From NCBI GenBank assembly GCA_017164015.1, contig CP071065.1, forward strand, positions 3,190,501-3,254,500: a stretch of 64,000 nucleotides of DNA, given 5' to 3'. Source of the DNA: Nostoc sp. UHCC 0702. GTDB taxonomy: Bacteria; Cyanobacteriota; Cyanobacteriia; Cyanobacteriales; Nostocaceae. Shown here in pieces: positions 18,244-27,700 of the stretch. A program made the translations under genes and the position numbers. The notes beneath the pieces are model-generated. The model searched no databases, had not been told where the DNA came from, and saw nothing but the letters and a program-made list of their open reading frames with translations. Within the stretch, counting starts at the first letter, position 1. Each line of letters starts with the position of its first letter.

Positions 18244-19989
18244 CTATTTTTGATTTTGTGGCTGATTTCCAGCAAAAGGAATAAGCAATGTAGCTTTTGG
18301 TAGAATAGCCGCAGCACCTTCTCTAGATAAGTCTGACAATACACCAATCGCTACATCTAACAAACGATTTGGCTTTAAGTCATCTTTAACCAGGTTCCAC
18401 AAGCGTTGGACTTCTTGAGTATGCAGGCGGTCATCTTCCGTGAGTGCTAGCACTAATTGTCGCCAAAGAAATTTGCCTTCATCAGATAGTAGATATTGCA
18501 ACCCCATCTGGGCCGTTGGTAATACGTCAAAATTAGTATCAGTACGAGCGATCGCAATTAAATTTTCTAAGCGCTGCCACTGAAATCTACCATCTTTAAA
18601 CAACACATTGAGTAATCGACGCCGTAATTCGGGCGATTCCCCCGTCAATAACCGCCGTGCTATGTATGGATAACCCACTTCAACAATTTTGAAGTTCGGG
18701 TTGAGGCTCAAGGCAATACCTTCCTGCGTCACCAGAGAACGAATAATCAAAGCAAACTTCGCCGGAACACGGAAGGGATATTCATACATCAGTTCCGAAA
18801 ACTCATCGGTGATGGTTTTGAAGTTAAAATCCCCGACGTTTTTGCCGATGGCGTTCCCCAGCACGGCTTCTAATGCTGGCACAATTGGGCAAATATTGAT
18901 GTTTGGAGTCAAAAACCCCAATTTAACAAAGTCTTCGGCTAAGTCCATGTAGTCTTTATTCACCACATGCACTAGTGCATCCACCAGCCTTTCTTTGGTG
19001 GTTTCCTCTAATTGATCCATCATGCCGAAGTCAATGTAAGCCATCCGACCATCGGACATAGCAAACAAGTTGCCAGGATGAGGATCAGCATGAAAGAAAC
19101 CGTGTTCCAACAACTGTTGCAAACCCGATGTCACACCGATTTGGATAATTACTTCTGGGTCTAAACCTGCTTCACGGATACTTTTCGTATCTGTCAGCTT
19201 GAAGCCATTAATCCATTCGAGAGTTAAAACATGGGTATTGGTGTAACGCCAGTAAATACTCGGGACTTTAACTTTCGGATCGTCGCGGAAATTACTAGCA
19301 AATTTTTCTGCGTTGCGACCTTCATTAATGTAATCAATTTCCTCGAATAACTTTGTGCCAAACTCGTCCACAATCAATGTTAGGTCGTGACCGAGATTGA
19401 GAGGCAACCAGGGAGCTAGCCAACCTGCTGCCCAACGCATTAAGTACAAATCGCGTGTCAGAATTGGGCGTAAGTTGGGGCGTTGTACTTTTACTGCCAC
19501 TTCTTCGCCGCTTATCAGACGACCACGGTATACTTGACCTAAGCTAGCAGCAGCTACTGGTGTCGCTGATAACTCGCTAAAACTTTTGTCAATTGGGCGG
19601 CCTAGCTCTTTTTCAATAATTTGGTACGCGATCGCATTATCGAATGGTGGCAACTGGTCTTGCAACTTCACCAGTTCTTCTAAAAAATCTTTACGTATCA
19701 AGTCAGGCCGAGTAGAGAGGGCTTGACCAACTTTAATAAAAGTAGGGCCTAGGCGAGTGAGCAGTTCTCGCAACTGGGTGGCGCGTTTCCTCTTATTCTC
19801 CTCGACTTGATCTTGCCATTCGTCCCACTTGAGACCAAAAATAAACCTGCCAAAAGACCAGATAATTCTCAACAAGCGCCCCCAAGCTAGCCAGGGACGA
19901 TAACGATAGTGACGAGCGATTTCGTCTGGGTTGTAGCGCTTGAGCTGAGCAGATTGATACTGACCCACGCTTTTATTTGCCTCTTCCAC
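18244..19989 (-). CDS. ABC1/UbiB (AarF) family atypical kinase
   Basis: A 581-residue protein starting with GTG at 19987-19989. It shows the family's KxGQ motif (FIKVGQALSTRPDLI), the Ala-rich loop AAASLGQVYRG in place of a P-loop, the lysine VAVKVQRP, the catalytic ADPHPGNLF and the metal-binding YIDFGMMDQ. Cyanobacterial and plastid members act in prenylquinone and tocopherol metabolism and photosynthetic stress. The substrate of this one is unknown. C-terminal hydrophobic residues could touch the membrane. No partner gene adjoins it. Confidence 0.93.
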   Translation of the reverse strand: MEEANKSVGQYQSAQLKRYNPDEIARHYRYRPWLAWGRLLRIIWSFGRFIFGLKWDEWQDQVEENKRKRATQLRELLTRLGPTFIKVGQALSTRPDLIRKDFLEELVKLQDQLPPFDNAIAYQIIEKELGRPIDKSFSELSATPVAAASLGQVYRGRLISGEEVAVKVQRPNLRPILTRDLYLMRWAAGWLAPWLPLNLGHDLTLIVDEFGTKLFEEIDYINEGRNAEKFASNFRDDPKVKVPSIYWRYTNTHVLTLEWINGFKLTDTKSIREAGLDPEVIIQIGVTSGLQQLLEHGFFHADPHPGNLFAMSDGRMAYIDFGMMDQLEETTKERLVDALVHVVNKDYMDLAEDFVKLGFLTPNINICPIVPALEAVLGNAIGKNVGDFNFKTITDEFSELMYEYPFRVPAKFALIIRSLVTQEGIALSLNPNFKIVEVGYPYIARRLLTGESPELRRRLLNVLFKDGRFQWQRLENLIAIARTDTNFDVLPTAQMGLQYLLSDEGKFLWRQLVLALTEDDRLHTQEVQRLWNLVKDDLKPNRLLDVAIGVLSDLSREGAAAILPKATLLIPFAGNQPQNQK

Positions 19990-20644
19990 TGGAAAATTTA
20001 CATTGCTGTTGTATTGTTGTTTGTGCCCCGACTCGCAAGCTAGTTGCGAATCTAGGATATCGATAGTTTTTTATAAAAAACTATTAAAGTTTAGCTATTG
20101 CCAAGCAGTATTCAAAGTGAGCTTAGCCCACCTTACTGCTCAGGGTTTTTATCTTTTTCTTAATTATACTTTATAAAAGTACAACTATTTCCTACATAAG
20201 CTGTAATGCTTAAGATATTGACTAAGGCAATGTAACTTTTAAAGTCTCAGGTTGAGAATGCCATGAGTAGCAAAATTTACGACGCAATATTGACTTAAGT
20301 TCAGCCTCAATAAGGATGGACTGGAGAAAACTTTTATTTTCTTACACAAAAGATGTATAATCTCTATCTTAAAAATCATCCAAATAGATGATTCTACAAA
20401 AGTTTTCCGTATAATCTTACAGTTTGCTGCTTGGGGTTTGGGTTTTGGTGATGGTTTGAAGCATAATTGTTAGCCTTCAAAATTAAGTTGTATAAGAGTG
20501 AATGGTGAGACGTTAATTAAAAAGAGATTGGTAAAGCGGTGGCTATTCAACTTAAAAAAGGCTGCATCTCAAAACTTTCACAGATTGGAAGAATAAGCGT
20601 GCTTTTGATTCAGTTCGTCAATCTAATAACCTGTGTTTAGTAAT
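19990..20644. other. 655-bp divergent intergenic region
   Basis: This region separates the ABC1 kinase (minus) from the exported protein (plus) and should hold both promoters. It is AT-rich with A/T tracts. No repeat array, RNA gene or regulator site could be supported. Confidence 0.5.
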
Positions 20645-21220
20645 ATGAAACAGTTTTTTCCAATGCTGAAGCGAAGCCTGCTTGTTTTGTTACTAATGTC
20701 TTTTTTGACATTAGTAAGTACGATTTTTATACAAAGTGCTACATCATCGAATAGTGCTTTTCCTCAGAACTGGCAAGGCACATGGAAGGGCATAATGTTG
20801 AATCGCTTAGTGCAAGGTCAGTCTAAAATAGTACCAATGACGCTACGAATTCAGCGAATCTCTAAGAAACCCATGCGCTACAGTTGGCAAATCACCTATG
20901 GAGAGGGGGCGAAAAAGCTGGTACGTAATTATGAATTAGTTGTGAAGGATCAGGGTGTTGGTCACTTTGCCATTGATGAGAAAGATGGAACCATAATTGA
21001 TGCTTGGTGGGTTGGGGACAGACTCTACAGTCAATTCAGAGTCGGAAATAGATTACTGAGTACACAATACGAGCGACAAGGTAATCGACTTCACTATGAA
21101 CTGGTTACCTATCAGCCGCAAAGTTCACCTCAAGCAAACGATTGCGAGCAAGAAATTGCTTTCGAGAGCTACCAAATCAAGGCTGTTCAGTCTGCTGAAC
21201 TATTGCCCGCTACAGAGTAA
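20645..21220 (+). CDS. exported hypothetical protein
   Basis: A 191-residue protein from ATG 20645; an in-frame GTG at 20633 is the alternative. An N-terminal hydrophobic segment (LLVLLLMSFLTLVSTIFIQSA) acts as signal or anchor. The mature part opens FPQNWQGTWKGIM and is beta-rich, with MTLRIQRISKKPMRYSWQITY and YELVTYQPQ, resembling lipocalin-like exported cyanobacterial proteins. The function is unknown. No operon partner on either side. Confidence 0.7.
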   Translation: MKQFFPMLKRSLLVLLLMSFLTLVSTIFIQSATSSNSAFPQNWQGTWKGIMLNRLVQGQSKIVPMTLRIQRISKKPMRYSWQITYGEGAKKLVRNYELVVKDQGVGHFAIDEKDGTIIDAWWVGDRLYSQFRVGNRLLSTQYERQGNRLHYELVTYQPQSSPQANDCEQEIAFESYQIKAVQSAELLPATE

Positions 21221-21239
21221 GGTGTTAAGCAGTTAGTTT

Positions 21240-21585
21240 GTACGTTGAGACAGCAGGGGAGATGGGGGGCAGGGGGGCAGGGGAGATGGGGGGGCAGGGG
21301 GGCAGGGGAGATGGGGGGCTGGGGTGAAAGAATTTGTATCATTAATTTCGTGAAATGGTATGAGGTATTATTTATTCAGTAGCGATCGCAGCAATTATCA
21401 GGTAAACTATACCAACAGAAATAAATTTGTATTGATTTCTCCCCCCATTGCCCCCCAACCCCAGAGGGGGCCCCAATGCCCCCCATTGCCCCCCAACCCC
21501 AGAGGGGGCCCCAATGCCCCCCATCTCCCCATCCTCCCCATCCCCCCATCTCCTCATCCCCCCATCCCCCCTATGCCACTTCTTG
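21240..21585. repeat. GC-rich low-complexity block with a 38-bp direct duplication
   Basis: First, repeats of GGGGCAGGGGAGATGGGG (about 21253-21325). Then two near-identical copies of a unit containing CCCAACCCCAGAGGGGGCCC (about 21448-21482 and 21486-21517), followed by CCCCATCTCCCCAT runs. Frames open on both strands across it, but their sequence is only repeat translation. It fills the gap before the NACHT gene. Confidence 0.8.
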
Positions 21586-21659
21586 AAATATCCTGAAATC
21601 TGGAGCATTTCCTGGGGCTGACGTATATACTCGAAGTCTAAGACTGAGCAGACGCGAGT

Positions 21660-24600
21660 ATGATAGTAGATTGGCTAGTTGTTTGGGGTGTTACTCAAGC
21701 TGTTGGGTTTGCTTTTAAGCCGATTTTCGAGGACTTAGCAAAAGACGCGGCTAAAGACTGGGCTAAAGATTTATTAAAAGGCATTCCCAAAAATATCTTA
21801 CAGCGTCTCAAAAAAGAAGATATTGAAATTGCTGCTGGCAAAGCGCTCAAAGAATTTTTGCAACTGATGCAGCAGGAATTAGAAGACGCAGACTTAGAAG
21901 AAGCAGAACTGAAGCAATACACCAAACCATTAAACAAATTTATTCATCATAAATCTGTTAGAGAGATTTTAGGTCGTCCTTTTCAAGCAGACTGCCAGAA
22001 TCTAGACTCTAAAGTATTGGCAAATGCTTGGTATGAGATGAATTTAGTTATTCTATCTAATGAGTTTGACTGGGAAAGACTCACCAAGCGTTATCTGAAA
22101 AAAGTTAAAGCAATTATTAGAGAATCAGATGAGTTACGTTCTATCTTGGATTCACAATATCTAGAAGAAGTGAAGAATACTTTGCAACAAATTGCTGGTA
22201 TTCCTACAGATTTTGATTTGCTAGGATATCAAGAAGGACTACGCGAACGATATGGCAATCTCAAACTCGATAGTTTAGATACTACTGGTTATGCCTATAA
22301 CGAATTAAAGTTATGGCGATTATTTATCGCTTTGAATGTGCGGGAAGTTCACCAAGTTTTGCCACAAGTACACGAACTTCCGAAAGAACATCTCAGGCGA
22401 TTACGAGAAAGTCAGCAATTAGAAGAAGAAATTGCACTCGAAGAATTAGAAGGCTATAAACAAATTTATTTTGAGCAACCGATATATTCCGTACTGGATA
22501 TTATTAGCGATCGCCAGACATATAAATATATAGTAATTTTGGGTGATCCAGGTTCAGGAAAGTCTACTTTATTGCAATTTCTCGCACTCAACTGGGCAGA
22601 AACACCTCTGAATAATGTCATCTCTCAGCCCATTCCCTTATTGATTGAGTTACGCACTTACATTCGCAGACTAGAAAATAATGAGTGTCATAATTTTCTG
22701 GAATTTTTTCATAAATGTAGTGGTACTGTTCATCATCTCAATCAAAATCAACTTCATGAAAATTTAAAAGCTGGTAATGCTTTAGTGATGTTTGATGGTT
22801 TAGATGAAGTATTTGAAATCGGCAAGCGAGAAGATATCATCACAGATATTCATCGTTTCACAAATGAATATCCTAACGTGCGGGTGATTGTCACTTCTCG
22901 TGTGATTGGTTATAAACCGCAGCGGTTACGAGATGCTGAGTTTCGCCACTTCATGCTACAAGATTTAGAGCCAGAACAAATTCAAGATTTTATCAATCGC
23001 TGGCATGAGTTAGCTTTCCAGGATCAAGTGGATAAATTGCGAAAAAAAGAGCGATTGCAAAGAGCAATTGACACATCAAAAGCAATTGTAGAACTGGCGG
23101 GTAATCCCCTCTTACTAACGATGATGGCAATTCTCAATCGTAACCAAGAACTGCCAAGAGACAGAGCAACACTTTATGAACAAGCATCACGAGTATTGCT
23201 GCATCAATGGGATGTAGAACGCGCGTTAATTGAAGATGCTCGATTAGATCCAAAAACTATTGATTACAAAGATAAGCAGGCAATGTTGCGTCAAGTTGCT
23301 TATCATATGCAAACCAGCGCCAAAGGTTTGGCAGGTAATTTAATCAGTGTAGGCGATTTAGAAAAGATTTTGACTCGCTACCTAAAAAATCTCGAATTTG
23401 CACATCCCACGATAGTTGCCAGGGTGATGATTAATCAACTGCGAACTCGCAACTTTATGTTATGTTTTTTGGGTGCAGATTACTATGCATTTGTCCATCG
23501 GACTTTTTTAGAATATTTCTGTGCTTGGGAATTTGTTTGGCAGTTTAAAGAAACACAAACACTGTCAATTCAAGAACTTAATCATGAAGTTTTTGGTAAA
23601 CACTGGCAAGATGAAACTTGGCATGAAGTTTTACGCTTAATTATCGGGATGATTGAGCCAAGATTTGTCTGCGAAATTCTAGATTACTTGATGGCTAAAA
23701 ATGGTGAGCAAGGAAAATTCATCAACCTTTTTTTGGCAGCAAAGTGTCTTGCAGAAGTGCGTAATCGGTTGTTAATTGCCTTAACGGCAACTAAATTACT
23801 ACATAAAATTAAAGATTTAACGAAATATGACCTTGGTTACTATTACCAACCTTATCGAGATGAAGAAGAAACTAAGCTAGTACAGGAAATTCGTACTAAA
23901 GCTGTTGCATCTGTAGCTACGACTTGGAAAGATGATCCTGATACTCTTCCTTGGTTGAAACAACTAGCCACGGCTGATGACCATGAGTATATTCGCCGTG
24001 CAGCATTGCAAGAATTAGCCAGAGGTTTCAAAGATAATCCTGATACCCTCCTTTGGTTGAAAAAATGCGCTACTAGTGATGATGATGCGACTGTGCGACA
24101 AGCAGCTGTGCAAGAATTAGCTAGGGGTTTTAAAGATGATGCTGATACTCTTGATATCTTGAAACAAGCCGGCACTATTGATGATCATGAGTATGTGCGA
24201 CAAGCAGCTGTGCAAGAATTAGCTAGGGTGTTTAAAGATGAACCAGATACCTTAACTTGGCTTAAACAACACACCACTGCTGATAAATCTCGGACTGTAC
24301 GACAAGTAGCAGTACAAGAATTAGCAAGGGTATTTAGAGATAATCCAGATATTCTTCCTTGGTTAAAAAAATGCGTTACTGCTGATGATTGGACTGTCCG
24401 ACAAGCAGCGGTGCAAGAATTAGCTAAAGGCTTCAAAGATGACCCTGATACTCTTTTGATTCTTAAACAACGCATAACTGCTGATGATAATGAATATGTG
24501 CGGCTAGCAGCAGTACAAGAATTAGCCAGAGGATTTAAAGATCATCCTGATACTTTTGTGATTCTCAAACAATGTGCTATTACTGATAAATATTCGGATG

Positions 24601-25385
24601 TGCGACAAGCAGCAGTACAAGAATTAGCGCGAGGATTTAAAGATGAACCAGATACCTTGCTTTGGCTAAAAGAACGCGCCAATGCAGATGATGATAGATA
24701 TGTGCGACAAACAGCTTTGCAAGAATTAGCCAGAGCGTTTAAAGATGACCCTGATATCCTTCCCATCTTAAAACGACGCGCGATCGCTGATCAATATTCA
24801 GATGTGCGACGTGCAGCAGTGCAAGAATTGGCTAGGGGGTTCAAAGATGACACCGATACCCTCTCCATCCTCAAACAACGCGCGATCGCTGATGATAATG
24901 AATATGTGCGACGTGCAGCAGTGCAAGAATTGGCTAGGGGGTTCAAAGATGACACCGATACCCTCTCCATCCTCAAAAAACATGCTGCATCTGATAAATC
25001 TGGGACTGTGCGACAAGCAGCATTACAAGAATTGGCTAGGGGGTTCAAAGATGACAGCGATACCCTCGCCATCCTCAAAAAACGCGTAGCATCTGATAAA
25101 TCTTCGGATGTACGGCATACTGCATTGCAAGAATTAGCTAGAGGGTTTAAGGATGAACCTGGAATATTTGAAGTATTCCACAACTGCGCTGTTAATGACC
25201 CCTTTGTGCGTGAGTACAACTTTCAAGACAACCCGCGAAAAGTAGCACTTGAGGCAATTATCGAGCAATATCTTCACCATCCCCAGACTTTATCACTATT
25301 GCACAACAGAGCAGAAAATGACCCAGATGAGCAAGTGCGTGAGTTTGCTAACAAGAAGTTAAGAGAGTTCGGCAGGGCGAATTAG
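21660..25385 (+). CDS. NACHT NTPase with HEAT-like repeats (STAND, NLR-like)
   Basis: A 1241-residue protein. Residues 1-110 are a helical, charged N-terminal domain ending near SVREILGRPF. The NACHT core has Walker A GDPGSGKSTLLQF at 295, Walker B ALVMFDGLDEV near 374, sensor-like VRVIVTSRVIGY near 412, and helical winged segments after it (GNPLLLTMMAILNRN; YAFVHRTFLEYFCAWEF). Residues 758-1164 are twelve 34-residue HEAT-like repeats, then two degenerate ones. Bacterial NACHT proteins of this plan include phage-sensing defence proteins; some others are signalling proteins. No separate effector domain is recognised at the N-terminus. Confidence 0.9.
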   Translation: MIVDWLVVWGVTQAVGFAFKPIFEDLAKDAAKDWAKDLLKGIPKNILQRLKKEDIEIAAGKALKEFLQLMQQELEDADLEEAELKQYTKPLNKFIHHKSVREILGRPFQADCQNLDSKVLANAWYEMNLVILSNEFDWERLTKRYLKKVKAIIRESDELRSILDSQYLEEVKNTLQQIAGIPTDFDLLGYQEGLRERYGNLKLDSLDTTGYAYNELKLWRLFIALNVREVHQVLPQVHELPKEHLRRLRESQQLEEEIALEELEGYKQIYFEQPIYSVLDIISDRQTYKYIVILGDPGSGKSTLLQFLALNWAETPLNNVISQPIPLLIELRTYIRRLENNECHNFLEFFHKCSGTVHHLNQNQLHENLKAGNALVMFDGLDEVFEIGKREDIITDIHRFTNEYPNVRVIVTSRVIGYKPQRLRDAEFRHFMLQDLEPEQIQDFINRWHELAFQDQVDKLRKKERLQRAIDTSKAIVELAGNPLLLTMMAILNRNQELPRDRATLYEQASRVLLHQWDVERALIEDARLDPKTIDYKDKQAMLRQVAYHMQTSAKGLAGNLISVGDLEKILTRYLKNLEFAHPTIVARVMINQLRTRNFMLCFLGADYYAFVHRTFLEYFCAWEFVWQFKETQTLSIQELNHEVFGKHWQDETWHEVLRLIIGMIEPRFVCEILDYLMAKNGEQGKFINLFLAAKCLAEVRNRLLIALTATKLLHKIKDLTKYDLGYYYQPYRDEEETKLVQEIRTKAVASVATTWKDDPDTLPWLKQLATADDHEYIRRAALQELARGFKDNPDTLLWLKKCATSDDDATVRQAAVQELARGFKDDADTLDILKQAGTIDDHEYVRQAAVQELARVFKDEPDTLTWLKQHTTADKSRTVRQVAVQELARVFRDNPDILPWLKKCVTADDWTVRQAAVQELAKGFKDDPDTLLILKQRITADDNEYVRLAAVQELARGFKDHPDTFVILKQCAITDKYSDVRQAAVQELARGFKDEPDTLLWLKERANADDDRYVRQTALQELARAFKDDPDILPILKRRAIADQYSDVRRAAVQELARGFKDDTDTLSILKQRAIADDNEYVRRAAVQELARGFKDDTDTLSILKKHAASDKSGTVRQAALQELARGFKDDSDTLAILKKRVASDKSSDVRHTALQELARGFKDEPGIFEVFHNCAVNDPFVREYNFQDNPRKVALEAIIEQYLHHPQTLSLLHNRAENDPDEQVREFANKKLREFGRAN
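23931..25151 (+). repeat. twelve tandem 102-bp repeats inside the NACHT gene
   Basis: The 1221 bp equal twelve units of 102 bp with one unit short by a codon (unit 5). The protein unit reads DDPDTLxxLKxxAxADDxxxVRQAAVQELARGFK, with variable positions concentrated at the middle of the unit and the VRQAAVQELARGFK half almost constant. Units 9-12 are nearly identical at DNA level too (including a repeated GCGCGATCGCTGAT), which points to recent expansion or gene conversion. Confidence 0.92.
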
Positions 25386-25502
25386 GCAGGGGAGCAGGGG
25401 GGATGGGGGGATGGGGAGATGAGGGGGATGAGGGAGATGAGGGGATAGGCAAAATAACAACTGACAACTGACAACTGACAACTGACAACTGACAACTGAC
25501 TA
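25386..25502. repeat. tandem repeats after the NACHT gene
   Basis: GGGGGATGGGG/GATGAGGG units, then about six copies of the heptamer ACAACTG (25459-25500), abutting the stop of the acetyltransferase gene. The same heptamer in reverse (GTTGTCA) recurs at 54.8 kb. Confidence 0.85.
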
Positions 25503-25994
25503 TTGACCAATTCTAAGCCCCATAATTATTAAGTCTCGTTCAACACCGTCGAGTTCTGCAACTCCAGGTAAATGTCCCCAACTTTGAAAACCAAAGGTTT
25601 CAAAAAGCTTTAAACTGGGATGATTATGGGCAAAAATGAAGCAGACTAAGGTTTTTATACCCAAACGAGGGCTTTCGTGAATTGCTTGCGTTAGGAGTTG
25701 CCGTCCTAGACTACGGCGATGAAAAGCTGGGGCAATATAAATACTAATTTCGGCGGTTGTACTATAGGCTGGCCGCCCATAAAATGATTGGAAACTCAGC
25801 CATCCAGCAATTACTCCCTCTACTTCAATCACCCAAAGTGGCCGTTGTGAAGGCGATCGCCCGTGAAACCATGCGCGGCGACTTTCCACAGACACTGGTT
25901 CTAAATCAGCCGTAGCCATGCGGCTGGGAACAGCAGCATTGTAAATTGCCACAATTGTAGGCAAATCAGTTTCAGTTGCGTGGCGGATAGTCAT
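25500..25994 (-). CDS. GNAT N-acetyltransferase (phosphinothricin/methionine-sulfoximine type)
   Basis: A 164-residue enzyme using acetyl-CoA. The opening IRHATETDLPTIVAIYNAAV, the RAWFHGR segment, TAEISIYIAPAFHRRSLGRQLL (CoA-binding motif A, R/Q-x-x-G-x-G/A type with RRSLGRQ) and the late LFETFGFQSWGHLPGVAELDG match the PAT/Bar and MSX acetyltransferase subgroup. The natural substrate may be a methionine-like toxin or polyamine; this is not certain. ATG at 25992-25994; a GTG one codon upstream is possible. Confidence 0.88.
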   Translation of the reverse strand: MTIRHATETDLPTIVAIYNAAVPSRMATADLEPVSVESRRAWFHGRSPSQRPLWVIEVEGVIAGWLSFQSFYGRPAYSTTAEISIYIAPAFHRRSLGRQLLTQAIHESPRLGIKTLVCFIFAHNHPSLKLFETFGFQSWGHLPGVAELDGVERDLIIMGLRIGQ

Positions 25995-25997
25995 CAC

Positions 25998-26567
25998 TGC
26001 CGTTTAAGAGAAAAGTTGAAAAAATATTCAAAAATAATACAGCGTTTACGTTAGTAATTCTAGGCTTCCACTGCAATTATCACAGAAGCTGGGCAAGGGA
26101 TTGGTAAAGCAACACACTTTTATCTAACAGGACTTACGCAACTGGCACACATATTTTTGGCGATGGCAGTCAAGAGTCAAGAGTCAAGAGTCAATGGTCA
26201 AAAATCAAGCTTTTTTGGACTATTGACTTTTGACCAGGACTTACGCAACTGGCACACATATTTTCTGCAATGGCAGTCAATAGTCCAGAGTCAATAGTCT
26301 TTAATCAAGGTTTTTTGGAATATTGACTTTTGACCCTTGACTGCCCAAACAAAAAAAATATGACACTTGCGTAAGTCCTAATCAAATGTGCAATTTCACC
26401 ACAAGATTATATATAAATTGACTAGTATTTCGTAGCCATAATCACAAAATATCTTTGAGTTTTAGTTAGAAATATTCCTTCCTCTTGTTTACAGCTAAAG
26501 GTAGAGGGTAATTCTATAAATTTTATTTAGTATCAAAATAGTTATGAATATTTATGCTTGAGTGTTT
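25998..26567. other. intergenic region holding a MITE-like element
   Basis: Divergent promoters for the acetyltransferase and the following gene must lie here. The central 250 bp are the MITE-like repeat given next. The flanks are AT-rich and show no other structure. Confidence 0.6.
26129..26379. mobile_element. MITE-like element (AGGACTTACGCAA family), with duplicated left end
   Basis: The left end AGGACTTACGCAACTGGCAC occurs at 26129 and again at 26236. The right end is the inverse complement (GACACTTGCGTAAGTCCT) at 26362-26379. Interior blocks are TCAAGAGTCAAGAGTCAA-type short repeats. A simple copy of the family lies at 48295-48437. There is no coding content, so it is non-autonomous. 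The doubled left end suggests a nested insertion or tandem duplication. Confidence 0.8.
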
Positions 26568-27506
26568 ATGTCTAATAACATACTTAAAACGAACGATATT
26601 TCGGAACAAAATATAGATAATACTACAAGAGATACATCTATAGAAATAGGATTATCTTTATTTATAGGACAATTAAGATCTGGTATTTGGCTGTTAGGTA
26701 TTCCTTCTTGGCTTTTTGGCATCTCTGATAGAACTTTGTCTGCATTTGCTGATGGATATTTATCTGCTATAGAAGTTTTTCAGCTTTTTACAGCTTCCTT
26801 CTTTTTTCTGAGTTGGTTGTATTTAAAACCAGAGAATAGTTTAGATGCTAGCTCAAATCAAATATGTCTCTGTCCAACTCAAGCAAATAATTATGAGTTG
26901 AAAAGGCGACATATGATCAGCCAAGAGTATATTTTACCTTTTCCCTATCTCTGTCAAATCTACCATCTACTGAACTTAAAACACTTAGAAACAGTTCATA
27001 GTTTTAGCTTGAATAGATTAAAAATTTTGCATGTTAGTCATTTTCAACCAACAAGTATTGGTGGTATAATCAAATTCCAAACAATTTTAGATTCTCCAGT
27101 TAATCCTCTAAGAATTTGGAGACAGCCAATTGTCGAAGTAGATTTAATACTACATAATCCTTATACTGTTGAACTAAGTATTCCAGTCTACGATAACAAA
27201 AGAATAATTGTTATATTTAATGCGTTACCGTTAACAGAGAATGAGCATCAATTTTTTATAGAGATTTACAGTGACCTAGATTGGCCTAAACCATTACTGC
27301 AAATCTTGTTACATTTTGCTTCTTGTTTAACACTCTTTGAAGATTTACCTTATCTACGAAATTTAGCTGAAATAAATATAGAGCGTTTATTCAAATTAAA
27401 TAAGTTGTCAAATCAGGCAAGTATGCTACTATTTCATCGATTCGTTGAGTTATATGGTGCAGGCGTAGAAACAACTAAATTAATTGAGGGAAGTGGAGAG
27501 GGTTAG
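26568..27506 (+). CDS. hypothetical protein, unrecognised
   Basis: A 312-residue protein from ATG 26568 (a GTG two codons earlier is possible). Residues about 25-90 contain two weakly hydrophobic stretches (FIGQLRSGIWLLGIPSWLFGI; VFQLFTASFFFLSWLYL) that may be membrane-associated. A Cys pair (ICLCP) follows. The C-terminal 200 residues are beta-rich then helical. The DNA is markedly AT-rich. A polar, unusual composition and absence of known motifs leave function open; a loose resemblance to the C-terminal part of Rieske oxygenases is too weak to use. Confidence 0.6.
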   Translation: MSNNILKTNDISEQNIDNTTRDTSIEIGLSLFIGQLRSGIWLLGIPSWLFGISDRTLSAFADGYLSAIEVFQLFTASFFFLSWLYLKPENSLDASSNQICLCPTQANNYELKRRHMISQEYILPFPYLCQIYHLLNLKHLETVHSFSLNRLKILHVSHFQPTSIGGIIKFQTILDSPVNPLRIWRQPIVEVDLILHNPYTVELSIPVYDNKRIIVIFNALPLTENEHQFFIEIYSDLDWPKPLLQILLHFASCLTLFEDLPYLRNLAEINIERLFKLNKLSNQASMLLFHRFVELYGAGVETTKLIEGSGEG

Positions 27507-27518
27507 AGATGGGGGTAG

Positions 27519-27666
27519 GGATGAGGGAGATGAGGGAGATGAGGGGGATGAGGGGGATGAGGGAGATGAGGGAGATGAGGGAGATGAGGGAGATGAGGGA
27601 GATGAGGGAGATGAGGGAGATGAGGGAGATGAGGGAGATGAGGGAGATGAGGGAGATGGGGAGAAA
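27519..27666. repeat. 9-bp minisatellite (GATGAGGGA/GATGAGGGG)
   Basis: About sixteen tandem copies of the 9-mer, almost perfect. Since the unit is three codons, a frame encoding repeated Asp-Glu-Gly stays open through it. The lack of a ribosome site and pure repeat content mean it is probably not a gene. Confidence 0.9.
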
Positions 27667-27700
27667 TAACTAACTCCTAACTCCTAACTCCTAACTTTAT

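Noticed and set aside
24802..25219. Long open frames on both strands across the NACHT repeat region
   Set aside because: They arise because a 102-bp unit without stops keeps alternative frames open. Codon use and protein sense support only the plus-strand NACHT frame.
27484..27669. Open frame encoding a long Asp-Glu-Gly repeat
   Set aside because: It only reflects a 9-bp minisatellite that cannot contain a stop in that frame. There is no ribosome site, and the frame starts inside the previous gene.
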